DNA of 64,000 bases from Isoperla grammatica (taxonomy: Eukaryota; Arthropoda; Insecta; Plecoptera; Perlodidae), in the NCBI GenBank assembly GCA_945910005.1, contig OX246745.1:6203591-6267590 (forward strand), given 5' to 3'. This document shows, in pieces, positions 13,901 through 24,755 of this stretch. The stretch's first letter is position 1. Every line of letters starts with the position of its first letter. Below the pieces are notes generated by a model that searched no databases, had not been told where the DNA came from, and saw nothing but the letters and a program-made list of their open reading frames with translations. The position numbers and the translations under genes are program-made.

Positions 13901-14969
13901 TGTTGTATTCTGAATTATTCTTCCACTTAATTTTTCTTCCAAGTGATGGGTTGCCACAATCATCAATATAATAACTGCCAAGGCGGACGAGTGAAATGGG
14001 TTCAAGTAGCCAATTGTGAGGCAACGCAGAATAGCAGCCTAAACAGCTCTTAACAGTAAACGGTTCATCGCTTGCAATGCATCTGCCGCGTCGCTCAAAA
14101 CGCGCAACAGTAAACGCAGCTGGAGTTGCTGCAGTTTAAAAATAATAAGATTTACTAAGAGGACATTTAAATTTAAATAGGCCTAGCCCATTCTAAATCA
14201 ACCTTAACCCCAAGCCAAATCCACATTTTGGTCAAATCTAATTGAAAGAAATTGTAGGATGACTTAGCCTAACTTAACCGACGCTTATACTATACTAATC
14301 CCAACAGAAGTATTCACATACCGATCTCAGGTCATTGTCTACTGCCCCTTTCAACCGCTCCACCGCCAATCGAAAGGAAATCAACAGATAATTGGCGTTC
14401 TTTCGCACATTCTTAATGCACGGTTCGGCTTAGTTGAGTGCACAGGCGGTTTGGCCACACCCACCGTTACAGGTAACCAACGGAAGGTTTTAAATTATCC
14501 CCAATGGGCCTGTTTAATGTAAGATGGTAGGAATTTTCGAGGTAGAATATTAAGTTGTCACCTTGGACTCGGCTGTGTCGTAAGCATTGGAATACTTTCG
14601 TTGGGACAACTATATAGGCCTACCATACAATGAATTCACGTCTAATCTTACTAAAGTATAGGCCTCCCCTAGGCCAATGGCTCAGCCCTAGGCCTAGGCT
14701 AGGCGTAGCCTAGGCTAGGCCGTACGTCCCGGCGCGTTTTTAGGCCTACGTTCATTAAAGGTTTGTGACTCTAGACTTAGCCTAGGCCTACCCAATATCA
14801 AACTTTTATTTTATGTTTTAGTACAGATCCCACGGAGAGCTTAGAGCGTGCCCCTTCACTCACCCTGAGCCCATCGTCGAAAAACATCCTCTCTTACATA
14901 CGGTCCCCATAACAAGGTACTGATCTCATTCAAATCATTGTGTGATGATGCACACGAGTTTTCCGCCAT
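2393..14969 (-). CDS. MINDY3: MINDY3 (FAM188A/CARP) deubiquitinase, complete 9-exon gene
   Basis: This is the orthologue of MINDY3, a cysteine protease that trims K48-linked polyubiquitin. Nine minus-strand exons (14864-14969, 11689-11825, 8494-8702, 7703-7818, 7096-7248, 6300-6437, 5136-5295, 4061-4220, 2393-2539) join in consistent phase to 1326 nt, giving 441 aa against about 445 in human. The start ATG has A at -3 and G at +4. The catalytic cysteine sits in EGGPCAV (Cys55) and the family histidine in GSETHLT (His284). A degenerate EF-hand-like stretch (FDPDGNNFIP, from residue 312) follows, and the C terminus is CLQTKWPNID...TPSLN, a hallmark of this family. Intron 6 needs a GC donor. Introns 1 and 2 are swollen by mobile and satellite DNA. 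A candidate minus-strand AATAAA lies at 1943-1948. Family assignment rests on remembered human sequence and is strong across every exon. Confidence 0.95.
2871..2926. repeat. Perfect 28-bp direct duplication
   Basis: Two adjacent copies of AACGTTTTACATATTTAAAT plus CGTAGTCG lie in MINDY3 intron 8. Confidence 0.8.
3170..3800. repeat. Diverged direct duplication in MINDY3 intron 8
   Basis: The stretch near 3190-3300 (CATGTTTTTTGTCTCGGGTC ... ACCGGTAATTTCGCGAGG) recurs diverged at 3690-3770 (CATGTTTTTGTCTCGTGTTC ... CCGGTAATTTCGCAAATG). It is probably two copies of one repeat family. Confidence 0.55.
4061..4220 (-). CDS. MINDY3: MINDY3 exon 8
   Basis: The acceptor is GTTTTAACAG|TGTTG and the donor TCAAAA|GTAAGT. 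The exon contains KKLDPENLGIILL, FLDEFFPEG and LLHYNGL, all family-conserved. Confidence 0.94.
5136..5295 (-). CDS. MINDY3: MINDY3 exon 7 (EF-hand-like part)
   Basis: The acceptor is TTTTCTAG|TTATC and the donor GACTA|GTAAGT. The exon encodes VIFSLDQQLV, then EVARRVFRSFDPDGNNFIP and LLVRLDLVSDVDY, in register with the human protein. Confidence 0.94.
5619..5638. repeat. Poly-C run (20)
   Basis: This is an uninterrupted C run in the MINDY3 intron between exons 6 and 7. Comparable runs are a 17-base G run at 4611-4627 and a C run at 35528-35553 in TACO1 intron 2. Confidence 0.95.
6300..6437 (-). CDS. MINDY3: MINDY3 exon 6 (catalytic His, GC donor)
   Basis: The acceptor is TGTTCACAG|AGCTAAG. 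The exon encodes CEVGFLTLLEHLRYCEVGS and PIWVLGSETHLT. The reading frame and homology continue only if the donor is ACAG|GCAAGT, a GC donor. The nearby GT, four bases further on, would break the frame. Confidence 0.93.
6920..7030. repeat. GAATCGAATA-type repeat in MINDY3 intron 5
   Basis: The stretch GGGATGTGCATA followed by repeated TCGAATATCGAATA resembles the ends of the element at 47150-47470. A related ATCGATATCG-rich stretch lies at 6160-6265. Confidence 0.5.
7096..7248 (-). CDS. MINDY3: MINDY3 exon 5
   Basis: The acceptor GGTTGCAG|GCATTC was chosen over the upstream TATTAG because the latter gives a frame with a stop. The exon contains SEPLIDDTYGYGSQSLIN and LMLTGRAVGHVWD. The donor is CTAA|GTAAGT. 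Confidence 0.94.
7703..7818 (-). CDS. MINDY3: MINDY3 exon 4
   Basis: The acceptor is ATTTTCAG|GTTGGTGG and the donor CTAAAG|GTAAGC. The exon contains DTFGVLLLLYSVISTKG, strongly conserved in MINDY3. Confidence 0.93.
7868..7910. repeat. (ATT)n microsatellite
   Basis: This is an uninterrupted run of about 14 ATT units in MINDY3 intron 3. Confidence 0.95.
8494..8702 (-). CDS. MINDY3: MINDY3 exon 3
   Basis: The acceptor is TTTTTCACAG|GCTGATGC and the donor TTTGAG|GTAGTG. The exon is open throughout and encodes residues 82-150, the least conserved part of the protein. It includes LLIAAACAILSQAS, which matches the family helix before the variable loop. Confidence 0.85.
9471..11227. repeat. 81-bp satellite, about 22 copies
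   Basis: Units begin TGTTTACTTTAGTTGAAACA and repeat every 80-81 bp inside MINDY3 intron 2. Copies differ by a few substitutions, and some carry small insertions (for example ACATA before GGTATC near 10025). The period is a multiple of three, so one minus-strand frame stays open for several units. I treat that frame as a by-product. Confidence 0.95.
11689..11825 (-). CDS. MINDY3: MINDY3 exon 2 (catalytic Cys)
   Basis: The acceptor is TTTTTAG|GG and the donor GACAG|GTACG. The exon encodes GFHFSKDE and the active-site stretch VEGGPCAVIVPVQAFLL. It ends in phase 0 at NNWRQ. Confidence 0.95.
12492..13247. mobile_element. hAT-like element with 8-bp target duplication, host of a nested MITE
   Basis: Ends TAGGGCTGGG (left) and CTCAGCCCTA (right) are inverted. 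They are flanked by CTTGTTAT (12484-12491) and CTTGTTAA (13248-13255), a 7-of-8 match. GTTTAAAC-type sequence also occurs near both ends. The element lies in MINDY3 intron 1 and is interrupted by the MITE at 12562-12919. Confidence 0.7.
12562..12919. mobile_element. Foldback MITE, copy 1
   Basis: The left end, CTCTACGTAAAAAACCGCAG, and right end, TGCGGTTTTTGACGTAGAG, are inverted. Internal arms also pair (GTGCTTTGGTTAGCCCTACACACTGA with its complement). A second copy is at 28935-29285. Confidence 0.85.
14864..14969 (-). CDS. MINDY3: MINDY3 exon 1 (start codon, aa 1-35)
   Basis: The exon begins with MAENSCASS and contains STLLWGPYV...FRRWAQ, the family N-terminal stretch. The donor is CAGG|GTGAGT, phase 1. 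Confidence 0.93.
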
Positions 14970-15197
14970 ATTTACAAACCGCGAGAATGTTTTTTATAAC
15001 TGGAGTACAGAATATATCAAGAACCATGAATAACGTTTCTATGAAACGCACACAAATTTTTTACAATACATTAAACCATTAATTAATATGACTGCACGCC
15101 CGAACTAAGAGACGCTTCCATTGATGATGATCGGCAGCCATTGTCAAGTTCACAGTCCCCACGATACTGAACACTGCACTGCACACTGGTTGCAGCT

Positions 15198-15330
15198 GTG
15201 GGTGAAAAGAATCGATTCTTTCTAATAATCGATTCTTTCCTTTCGATTCTTTCTATTAATCGATCGATTCTTTTTATTCGATTTAATCGTAGAATCGATT
15301 CTCTAGCATCGATTTTAGCAATAATCCGCT
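15198..15330. repeat. AATCGATTC-rich degenerate repeat
   Basis: Many interspersed ATCGATTC and TTCGATTC words lie just upstream of MINDY3. An almost perfect small palindrome follows at 15350-15378 (arms ACCAAAGATTAGAC). Confidence 0.6.
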
Positions 15331-15533
15331 CTAAAAATTTGAATGTCACACCAAAGATTAGACAGTCTAATCTTTGGTCACACTACCACAATGTCCGGCT
15401 CCTGCCCTTCGAAACTGCAAAAGCACTGCTTGAAAATTACAGTGTATAGTATCAACTGTATCAATCTATTTCTATAAATTCAACTTTTTCCCAGGGAGTG
15501 CAAGATGATATCTAAAGCTGGATTCATGACATT

Positions 15534-15654
15534 GCGTTGTTCTGCGGGACGGTGCGCGACGGAGGTTTTGGGCCAATCAGAGCGACCTGGGTGCACTTAG
15601 GTCGCTCCTGATTGGCCCAAAACCTCCGTCGCGCACCGTCCCGCAGAACAACGC
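15534..15654. mobile_element. Near-perfect 121-bp hairpin (foldback element)
   Basis: Two arms of about 55 bp, starting GCGTTGTTCTGCGGGACGGT and ending in the exact complement, differ by one base insertion and enclose a loop of about 10 nt. Such identity implies recent origin or gene conversion. ATT flanks both sides. Confidence 0.9.
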
Positions 15655-17310
15655 ATTAATATAAGGCTTGCAGTTAGCAATATGGAAAATTGCATTAACA
15701 TATAGAAAGCAATTTAATGCAACAAATATGCTTCCAATTATTTAATCAATTCATAAGTTATTTGTCTCCGATTAACACACCAAATTATATAATCCACCAC
15801 TGAAATTTTAGTACAGAGGCCATAACATTCCAGGCCATCACCATCGTCCCCCCAGTGGCCCTCCCCCCCAAATAGTATTTACTACTATAGACAATCGCTA
15901 TGCATTCCAAACCGTGTTCAATTGTCAGATATATTATATTATATTATATTTGTATAGGTATACTGTAAAGGTAGGGCCTATACTGTAATAGGAACTAAAA
16001 TCCCAATTCTAGTAATCTAACCGACCACGTTCTGATGACATAACGAAGGACGCAACGAACATTTCACGATACTCCTTCAGTTGGTTCAATTCATTCACTG
16101 TTAGCCTGCATCAAGCGCTCGCAGGCCTTCCCGTGTCTTACGTTTGCAACAATCGCCTTCGAGATTTGGCAATATTATCCATTGAATAATCAGTCGTAAA
16201 AGACATCAATTTGCATCAAGTCCTGCGGTTTGATGCTGAGCACCAGAACGAGCATAAGAATATATTTTCTTCCAGTTTAGTAGAGTAGAGTAGAGTTGAG
16301 TAGAGTAGCTTTGTTCACCATTATAAATTGTACATTTATCTGTGTTCCGTCATTTCTGGGTATAAACAAATATTAACAGGTACTATATTTACATTTAAAA
16401 TACAACAGATACAATGAGGAAAAAACATACTACTACATATATGTATATATAACTGTATAACAACCGCTGCGATTTTATCTGAAACTCAAGCAAGGGTTCA
16501 CGATGCCGCGGTGGGGGGGGGGGGGGGGGGGGGGGTATTTTACGAGTCCAGATTGCGATAGCGTTTGCGCCCCCAACTGGCATACTCGCCCCTGAACTGC
16601 CTCCTCTAATGTAACCTCCTAGCGTCGCCGATTTCCAAAGTAAAATTATAAATAATTACTTACAGTACGAAGTCACTGATTATTCTTTGTTATTTTGTGC
16701 ATAGTACCTACTTTTGATATTTAAACCATTGTATTCATTCTAATTCAGTATGTTAAACAATGATAATATAATTTTATTTCTTATGTGTCTATTAAACAGA
16801 AACGTACCCATTCGTTTAAATACATTGTTAAATAGCTATTATTCGCTTGTTTTGGGCTGGTATTTTCTTTTTTGTAATTCTTCGTATGGTTTTTACTAAC
16901 AGTGATCTTGGTGACATTGCCAGCTCGTTTCTCTTAGCTTTGAATCAAGAATGGTTCGCCATTTTCTTTTTAAATGGGCGTTAGCAAGTCCCTCTTCAAG
17001 GCGGGTCTCACACACCCATATATGTATACCGCATTCTATCGTAGAAAATATGTATTAAGGAGGATGATTTCCGATAGAGTGCGTTAGACTTGCTTAGTCG
17101 TAGACAAGCTCGATTCCACTCCGCAGTGCCTTCATAGGTAAGTTGAAACAGCGGCGTTGGTACCGGGGGGGAGGGGGGGGGGGGGGGGTAGAGCGCAGAG
17201 AGGTAGCTTGGCTGTCTGGCCTTGCATGGGGGGTCAAGAGTATCATCCCATGGTAGCTTCAGATGTATTTATTTCATTTAGGCTAGCCCATTATTAGGGT
17301 TGTGCCAGTA
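15655..17310. other. No recognised gene; simple repeats and a poly-G run
   Basis: The stretch holds TATATT and TAGAG short repeats (15940, 16280), a 23-base G run at 16513-16535 and an interrupted G run at 17165-17188. I see no exon with matching splice signals. Confidence 0.5.
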
Positions 17311-18958
17311 GATAAACATACCTGCGTGACATACCACAGATTTTGAGATAATTACGTAACTTTCAGGGGCTGTCTGTCTGTCATTCAAAAACTACGTAAT
17401 GTCATAAAAGGTATCGATTTGTAAGAGAACCTGAGTATAATCACTTTACTTGATTCCTGCTAATTAATCTCAAATACATCTACTTTTAGCGTATATAAAC
17501 ATACCTGGGTGACATATCACCGATTTTGAGATACTTACGTAAGATTCAGGGGCTGTCTGTCTGTCATTCGAAAATAACGTTATGTAACACAAAGTATCGA
17601 CTTGTAAGATAACCTGAGTATAATCACTTAACTTGGTACCTTTTATTTAATCTCAATTACATCTATTTTCAGCGTATATAAACATACCTGCGAAACACAC
17701 TACAGATTTTGAGATAATTACATAAATTTCAGGGGCTGTTGTCTGTCATTAAAAAATTACGTTATGTCACACAAGGTATCGATTTGTAAGAGAACCTGAA
17801 CCTGACTATATTTCTTAACTTGATTCCTTTTAATTAATCTCAATTACATTTTCTTTCAGCATATATAAACATACCTGCGTGACATACCACAAATTTTGAG
17901 ATAGTTACGTAAGAACAGAAAATTACGTAATGTAAAAAATTACGTAATGTCACACAAGGTATCGATTTGTAAGAGAGCCTGAACCTGATTATATTCACTT
18001 AATAACTTGATTCCTTTTAATTAATCTCAAATACATCTACTTCTAGCGTATATAAACATACTTGCGTGACATACTACAGATTTTAAGATAATTACGTAAG
18101 ATTCAGGGGCTGTCTGTCTGTCATTCGTAAATTACGTAATGTTACTTAAGGTATCGATTTGTAAGAGAACCTGAGTAAAATCACAAACATGATTCCTTCT
18201 CATTTTTCTCTATAACATTTACTTTCAGCGTATATACACATACCTGCGTGAAATACCACAGATTTTGAGATAATTACGTAACTTTCAGGGGCTGTCTGTC
18301 TGTCATTCAAAAATTACGTAATGTCATACAAGGTATCGATTTGTAAGAGAGTCTGAGTGTAATCACTTTACTTGATTCCTGCTAATTAATCTCAAATACA
18401 TCTACTTTTAGCGTATGTAAACATACCTGGGTGACATATCACCGATTTTGAGATACTTACGTAAGATTCAGGGGCTGTCTGTCTGTCATTCGAAAATAAC
18501 GTTATGTCACACAAGGTATCGACTTGTAAGATAACCTGAGTATAACCACTTAACTTGGTACCTTTTATTTAATCTCAATTACATCTTTTTTCAGCGTATA
18601 TAAACATACCTGCGGAACATACTACAGATTTTGAGATAATTACATAACTTTCAGGGGCTGTCTGTCTGTCATTAAAAAATTACGTAATGTCATACAAAGT
18701 ATCGATTTGTAAGAGAACCTGAGTATAATCACTTAACTTGATTCCTTCTTATTAGTCTCAATTACATCTTATTTTAGCGTATATAAACATACCTGCGTGA
18801 CATACCACCGATTTTGAAATACTTACGAAAGATTCAGGGGCTGTCTGTATGTCATTCAAAAATAACGTAATGTCACACAAGGTATCGATTTGTAGGAGAA
18901 CCTGAGTATATGCACAACTTGATTCCTTCTAATTAATCTCAAATACATCTACTTTCAG
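17311..18958. repeat. About 183-bp satellite, 9 copies
   Basis: Each unit contains GCGTATATAAACATACCTGC, TTTTGAGATAATTACGTAA, CAGGGGCTGTCTGTCTGTCA and GGTATCGATTTGTAAGAGA. Copies diverge by roughly a tenth of positions by eye, and one has lost part of the middle (17900-17940). Confidence 0.92.
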
Positions 18959-19494
18959 CCGGGATGCGATCGCATCCCGGGCCCCTGGGCAAATTCGGGC
19001 CCCCGGGCTGCCACCAAAAAGTTCCTATGATGTAAATACTTCTCTGTATATGCTAAAAAAATCTTAACCCCACCCTACAAGTGTTATTTTTAAATACCGC
19101 GCGCCGGGTGTCCGCGACTTGGTGACTAAGGGCCCCCCGTCGCCCAGGAAACCTTGTCAAATCCGTTCGCACGCTAGCATTTTGCGAGTGACAATATTCA
19201 GCACTTGTCAGTAACTCAAGTAACACAAGGCCATAGCCTTACCTCGAGTATCGTTTTCTTCAAATTTGAATAACGCGCCCGGTAGTGCTACTGGTGGGGT
19301 GGCCTCTGTTAATCGCGCCCTAAAATCGCATTCTAGGCCATAAAATTCAATGCAACCCAAAAAAATGTTTACGCCTTTGGCGTATTTGCCTCCAGCGGCT
19401 GGGGCTTCGCCCCAGACCCCAGCTGCGCCACGCCCCTTCGTGCGGGCCCCCCGAAACCAAGAATCCCGGGCCTTTTTATCCCAGTCCGCCCCTG
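18959..19494. mobile_element. Probable hAT-like element with CAGGGGCGGACTGGG end
   Basis: The right end, read on the minus strand, is CAGGGGCGGACTGGGATAAA, typical of animal hAT elements. The left side begins with a perfect 22-bp palindrome at 18959-18980 centred on GCGATCGC. No matching target duplication was found, so the left boundary is uncertain. Confidence 0.45.
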
Positions 19495-19592
19495 CAGACA
19501 TGTTTTAGGTAAAACGAGATCGAGCTAAGTTTAGCCACCGTGCTTGAAAATAAGGTTTGGGAACCTATGGACAAAACTGTTCTCTGTTTCAG

Positions 19593-19686
19593 ATCTGAAT
19601 ACAACGCCGCATACAATCTCCCTGCCAGCCCGGCGGACTTCAGACACTGGCCTGAGTCACTCACCGTAGCAACCACGACCTCCCAG
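19593..19686 (+). CDS. Possible plus-strand internal exon, unidentified
   Basis: The stretch has strong signals on both sides (TTCTCTGTTTCAG|A and TCCCAG|GTAAGC), enters in phase 2 and leaves in phase 0. It encodes SEYNAAYNLPASPADFRHW and ends TTTSQ. A second strong acceptor lies at 21742, but its continuation in phase stops after 33 codons. No gene is recognised. The SEY..W pattern recalls MDM1 repeats only loosely. Confidence 0.3.
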
Positions 19687-20167
19687 GTAAGCAAGACATC
19701 GACTCTTGTACGTCTCATAACTAAAACGTTACGAAATTCATTTATTTTAAGTCATGCCTTGTAATAACTAATAATTTACTGGTGGCCACGTACTGGCCAT
19801 GTACTGGTGGCCACTGGTGGCCACTCCCTGACCCGATTTATGTTGGAAACATACCTATTGATATGATGTATATTGTATACATATATATAAGTTTAATTTA
19901 CCACATTTTGAACCAACATAATTTAAACAATCATATTTATTATTGTGTAGGTAAACCCACTCTGTTATACAAGAAATTCAGTGGGGGGCATTACACCATT
20001 CATGATACGCTTCGTTGCTATGGAGGTTCTAAAGTCACCGTTTACGTACACCACTGTATCCTTCATAATATACAGATAGATTGAAGTCCATTTCCTAAAT
20101 TAAAAGCCTTAGTACGAACCGTAAATGGAACCCTAGTCCTTCTGCATTGGAAGCAGAAATCCGTCCG

Positions 20168-20365
20168 TGGTGGCTCATGTGGTTGGGGCTCAGGTCCTAA
20201 GCGTGTGCTACCAAGGGACGTGGGTTCGAATCCCGCATAAGAAGTATGGTTGTCCCTCATCTTCATCATCTGTCATCCCTCATCGTCTCGAATACTATGA
20301 TTGCGACAATAAAGACGGAAAGCGACAAGAATCATCATTGTCATCTTCATATCATCATGATCATC
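20168..20365 (+). mobile_element. tRNA-derived SINE, family 1
   Basis: The A-box-like TGGCTCATGTGGTTGGGG and B box GGTTCGAATCC start the element. The body CATCGTCTCGAATACTATGA, with GACGGAAAGCGACAAGAATC, is shared with the minus-strand copy at 55325-55490. Confidence 0.8.
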
Positions 20366-22164
20366 ATCAGTAGGGCACGGGTGTTCCGACATCTTTTTTG
20401 TACGCTTATAAAGTAGTTTTAAGTATTTTTCAAGTAAATACCAAAATACATACATTATTTTGCCTGAAAATGCATGTTTTCTCAATTTTTATTAGTAAGG
20501 GTTTTTTAGGCACTTTTAAGATACATTGTACTAGTTTGATATAATTTGATAAAACTGATGCAGAACGCTTGTGTGTGAGACTGAGTGCAATGTCGAGCTT
20601 GCCACATTGTCGGCCTAAGCATTGGCAACGATTTGTTTGCACCGTTCACTATCTCTCTCAACATCTAATAGGTTTGTCGAATGCTGTAACTTGGGATGAG
20701 TCATAGATGTTTGGGGAGCGGGACAAGGCAATGCCAGCTGCGGTATCGCGCCTAAGAGAAACTATTATACAGCAAGAAAATTTGTAGGAAACGTATCTGA
20801 TACCGTTGTAGGATCATTTGGCATGCTAGTTGCTGTAGTTGATTAGCTCACAACTTTTTTAACAACGCAACGTTCACACGTTTCCCGCATACCATTTAAC
20901 GTATCTATCAGGTTCAACAGTCACCACGGCTCAACAAATAGTTGATTTACTTAAAATAATTATGTTCAGTAACGCAGAATTGAATCAAGATGTTATTACG
21001 GTAGTATTTTGGCTTTCGCAGCAGTGGGAGCCTAGACTTTCATCCTACTAGTGAGAATTTTGGGTAATTGGATACTTGTGGTATTCGCCTGGGATAGCAG
21101 CTCTTCTCAAGTGCCCGGAATTACTTTAGATTGATTCATTATTCAATCCAGAAGGATTTTTGTGAATCGATGTTATATCTACATTACTAAAATCATTTTA
21201 AAGTTGAAGGGTGGTAGATGGGGGGGGGAGCACAGTGTATATTAAGTCTCTCTCCTATGTATCAGTATCATGCACAATTAAACGATTTTGGACCTTTGGT
21301 TGAACAATCATGATCGCCCCACCCCCTGTGTCCACTACTGCTACTATACCTTCATTATAATTACCAAGTTATTTTAAAATTCAAATAAATTGTGTTATGC
21401 GCTGTGATTGTGTATTTAAATGAAAAATAGTTGAAAGTTTTTAAAAATGTTAATTAACTAGTTTTTGAAAGAATCAAACGTGTTTGTAGATAGCTCAAAA
21501 CTTTGTTAGATGTAGACATATGTGTTTTGCAAGGGGTGCTTTAGCCCCTGAGCACCCACATACGGGCGCCCCTGAGTGAGGGGTTAGAGAGGAACGTAGG
21601 GTGGTGATCAATTGCCCGCTTCCTACCCCCCCCCCCCCACCCCCCGTTGTTTCGCGTATGTCTTCTTGTTTTGAATAATGTAATTTTGAATAAAATTATA
21701 CTAATTGTGCATTAACTTATGTTTCCCTGGTTCTGTTTCAGAATGTTGTAAATGTCGCTCTCACTGTCAAGATGTTGTATCTCAGTCTTCTGGACTCAAT
21801 GACGTCCCTTTTAGCACCATTCACATGCTGCTGTACCAAATAGGCCCTGCCGATTCACCTCCTCAACGTGTGTTTTCTCGTCGCGTCACCTCGTCAATCT
21901 CCATGCCGGAGATGCAACGCCAAACTACAATCTCTCCTGTGTGCTTGCCTATTCAAGCCGAGCATCCCTGGACCAAATGGGACGGATTTTCTTATGTACT
22001 TGTTCAATTCATGCTTTTGTGCTCACATTTTATTGTACTTAGTTCTTTTTCTAAATCCTATTGTTGCTGCTGTTGTTTGTATCTAGTTTTTGAAGCCAAC
22101 TGTTGAGAAGGGAATGCACTTACTTGTTATGCGCTGTGATTGTGTATTTAAATGGAAGATCCTT

Positions 22165-23088
22165 GGTGACGTAGTATGAGCGTCGGTAGCGTCGGTTTGC
22201 ACAGGTCGTGGTGAGGCGACGCCAACTTCAGGTAACCATTAGTAGATTTTTTTGAGTTTTTATTTTTTTACGGGTAAACAGTTTGAGATAGAATTTTTTG
22301 GTTGTCAGTTCCTTCTTATTAATTTCTATCTTGATATGATTCGTATTTTTAAAAAAATAAAAAAAAATAAAAATTTCATTATTCTCCGATTCTGCCTTTC
22401 TGTGAGGTTTTTTGAAATTTTAGGCGCCTGTATCTCTGTTAGTATGACTCCCACCATATTTTCGTTTTCAGGATGTCTAGATAATCAACGCAAAAAAAAT
22501 AAAAAAAATACAGAAACAAATTTGGGCCACACGTTTTTTTGCTACGAGCACTTTAAAAAAAAATTTCCTCCATGTAATCCCTTCTCAACTTTTCTTGTCT
22601 GAATATGCAAGAAAAAAGGACTGCCGGTTGCGGGTATCGAAACCCGGACCGCGATAACACTAGTCGGAGTCGCTACTGCCTACGCCACGCCACAGGATGG
22701 AAGTTGGCTTCCTTACAATAGTACATAACACACCGCTCTCAATGAATGCATGTATGTATCTCGATTCATTCTTTTTGTAATTGTTACACCTAAGATAGAT
22801 AAATTTACGAACAGAGGGTCTCATTGGATTAAAAAAATATCCAAGAATACGATCTGAAGATAAAAACTCCGAAAATTGTGAAAAAAACGGCTTCAAGATT
22901 TTTTTTTATCATCAGATCGTATTGATTGATTGGTTGATCGCGAAAGAACTAATTGTTTATGGACACAATGAGCCATGTGACACTTAAAAAATAAACTACG
23001 TCCATGCACGTTGATGCATTGATATAAATGCGTGAAAATGGTGGTACAAAAAAGAGTGGGTGTAACGGGTCTCGAACCCCAGACCTCG
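22165..23088. repeat. Duplicated 0.93-kb block, copy A
   Basis: The block begins GGTGACGTAGTATGAGCGTC and ends in a minus-strand tRNA-like head whose B box is GGGTTCGAGACC. A second tRNA-like stretch lies at 22620-22695 (B box GGTTTCGATACC on minus). The block is nearly identical to 23813-24755. It contains no convincing coding sequence. Confidence 0.85.
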
Positions 23089-23812
23089 ACCATGCTAAGC
23101 AGAGACATACCCAATACGCCATAGAACACGATGCTACTTCCAGCGCTTACACAGGTACAAGACACACTGCTCTCAATGTTGTGTGTTATTCGGGGTATTC
23201 AGTTAGCTTTTATCATAACCTCCTATAGCCGTCTGAACTCCGGATACAGATCCACAGAAAACGCAGTTTTGTTTTGGGACTTTCAAGACTGGACGTTGCG
23301 AACATCACTATAACCTCCTATGGCCGTCTGAACTCCTGATACACATCCACCGAAAACGTAGTTTTGAGACCCACGTTGGGAACATCACACTGAACAGCCA
23401 ACATTAAAACATGTTTCCTCGGCTTACCGTTAATGCAAGGCAAACATTAAAATGTCCAATGTATAGAGTAAGAATGTCCAATGGAGAAACTCTAGTCATT
23501 ATTTTCTTAACCCTTTAACAAGAGACGCTACGCGTCGTCAAAGACGTGCTCAAATACACTCTGTTTTTTAGAATTATATTCTTTATGGCTATAGTGTTTA
23601 TTTGGGCGATCTTAAAGGTAATTCCCGAGGTAGAACTGACAATTGTCTACTTTGAAAAAAATCATCGTTTTGCTATGTTTGTTGTGAACGACGTCAGACG
23701 TCGCCGAAATTTTAAAGATTTTCTTGTCAAGTTCCACTTTCGGTACCGATTGTGGATGAACGGTGGTACCTAGTAAGTCGTAGCGTCGAACTTAAGGTCA
23801 GTAAGAATCTGT

Positions 23813-24755
23813 GGTGACGTAGTATGTGCGTCGGTAGCGTCGGTTTGCACAGGTCGTGGTGAGGCGACGCCAACTTCAGGTAACCAAAATAGTAGATTTT
23901 TTGAGGTTTTTATTTTTTTACGGGTAAACGGTTTGAGATAGAATTTTTTGGTTGTCAATTCCTTCTTATTTTTTGCTCTCTTGATATGATTCGTATTTTT
24001 TAAAAAATAAAAAAAAATAAAAATTTCATTATTCTCCGATTCTGCCTTTCTGTGAGGTTTTTTGAAATTTTAGGCGCCTGTATCTCTGTTAGTATGACTC
24101 CCACCATATTTTCGTTTTCAGGATGTCTAGATAATCAACGCAAAAAAAATAAAAAAAATACAGAAACAAATTTGGGCCACACGTTTTTTTGCTACGAGCA
24201 CTTTAAAAAAAAATTTCCTCCATGTAAACCCTTCTCAACTTTTCTTGTCTTAATATGGAAGAAAAAAAGACTGCCGGTTGCGGGTATCGAACCCCGGACC
24301 GCGAAAACACTAGTCGGCGTCTCTACTGCCCACGCCACGCCACAGGATGGAAGTTGGCTCCCTTACAATAGTACATAACACACCGCTTTCAATGAATGCA
24401 TGTATGTATCTCGATTCATTCTTATTGTAATTGTTACACCTAAGATAGATAAATTTACGAACAGAGGGTCTCACTGGATTAAAAAAATATCCAAGAATAC
24501 GATCTGAAGATAAAAACTCCGAAAATTGTGAAAAAAACGGCTTCAAGGTTTTTTTAAATTTTCGGAGTTTTTATCATCAGATCGTATTGATTGATTGGTT
24601 GATCGCGAAAGAATTAATTGTTTGTGGACACAATGTGCCGTTTGACACTTGAAAAATAAACCGTGTCCATGCACGTTGATGCATTGATATAAATGCGTGA
24701 AAATGGTGGTACAAAAAAGAGTGGGTGTAACGGGTCTCGAACCCCAGACCTCGAT
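23813..24755. repeat. Duplicated 0.93-kb block, copy B
   Basis: This copy matches the block at 22165 almost base for base. It keeps an extra AAATTTTCGGAGTTTTT that completes an inverted repeat (GATAAAAACTCCGAAAATT ... AATTTTCGGAGTTTTTATC, 24509-24575), which copy A has lost. Confidence 0.85.

Noticed and set aside
16395..16583. Proline-rich protein from the poly-C run, and similar ones at 32545-32775, 35265-35627 and 52019-52291
   Set aside because: They are translations of homopolymer runs, with no splice or family support.
22252..24378. Repeated open frames containing CISVSMTPTIFSFSGCLDN
   Set aside because: They occur in both copies of the duplicated block only because the block is duplicated. 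The composition is AT-rich simple sequence with no known family.
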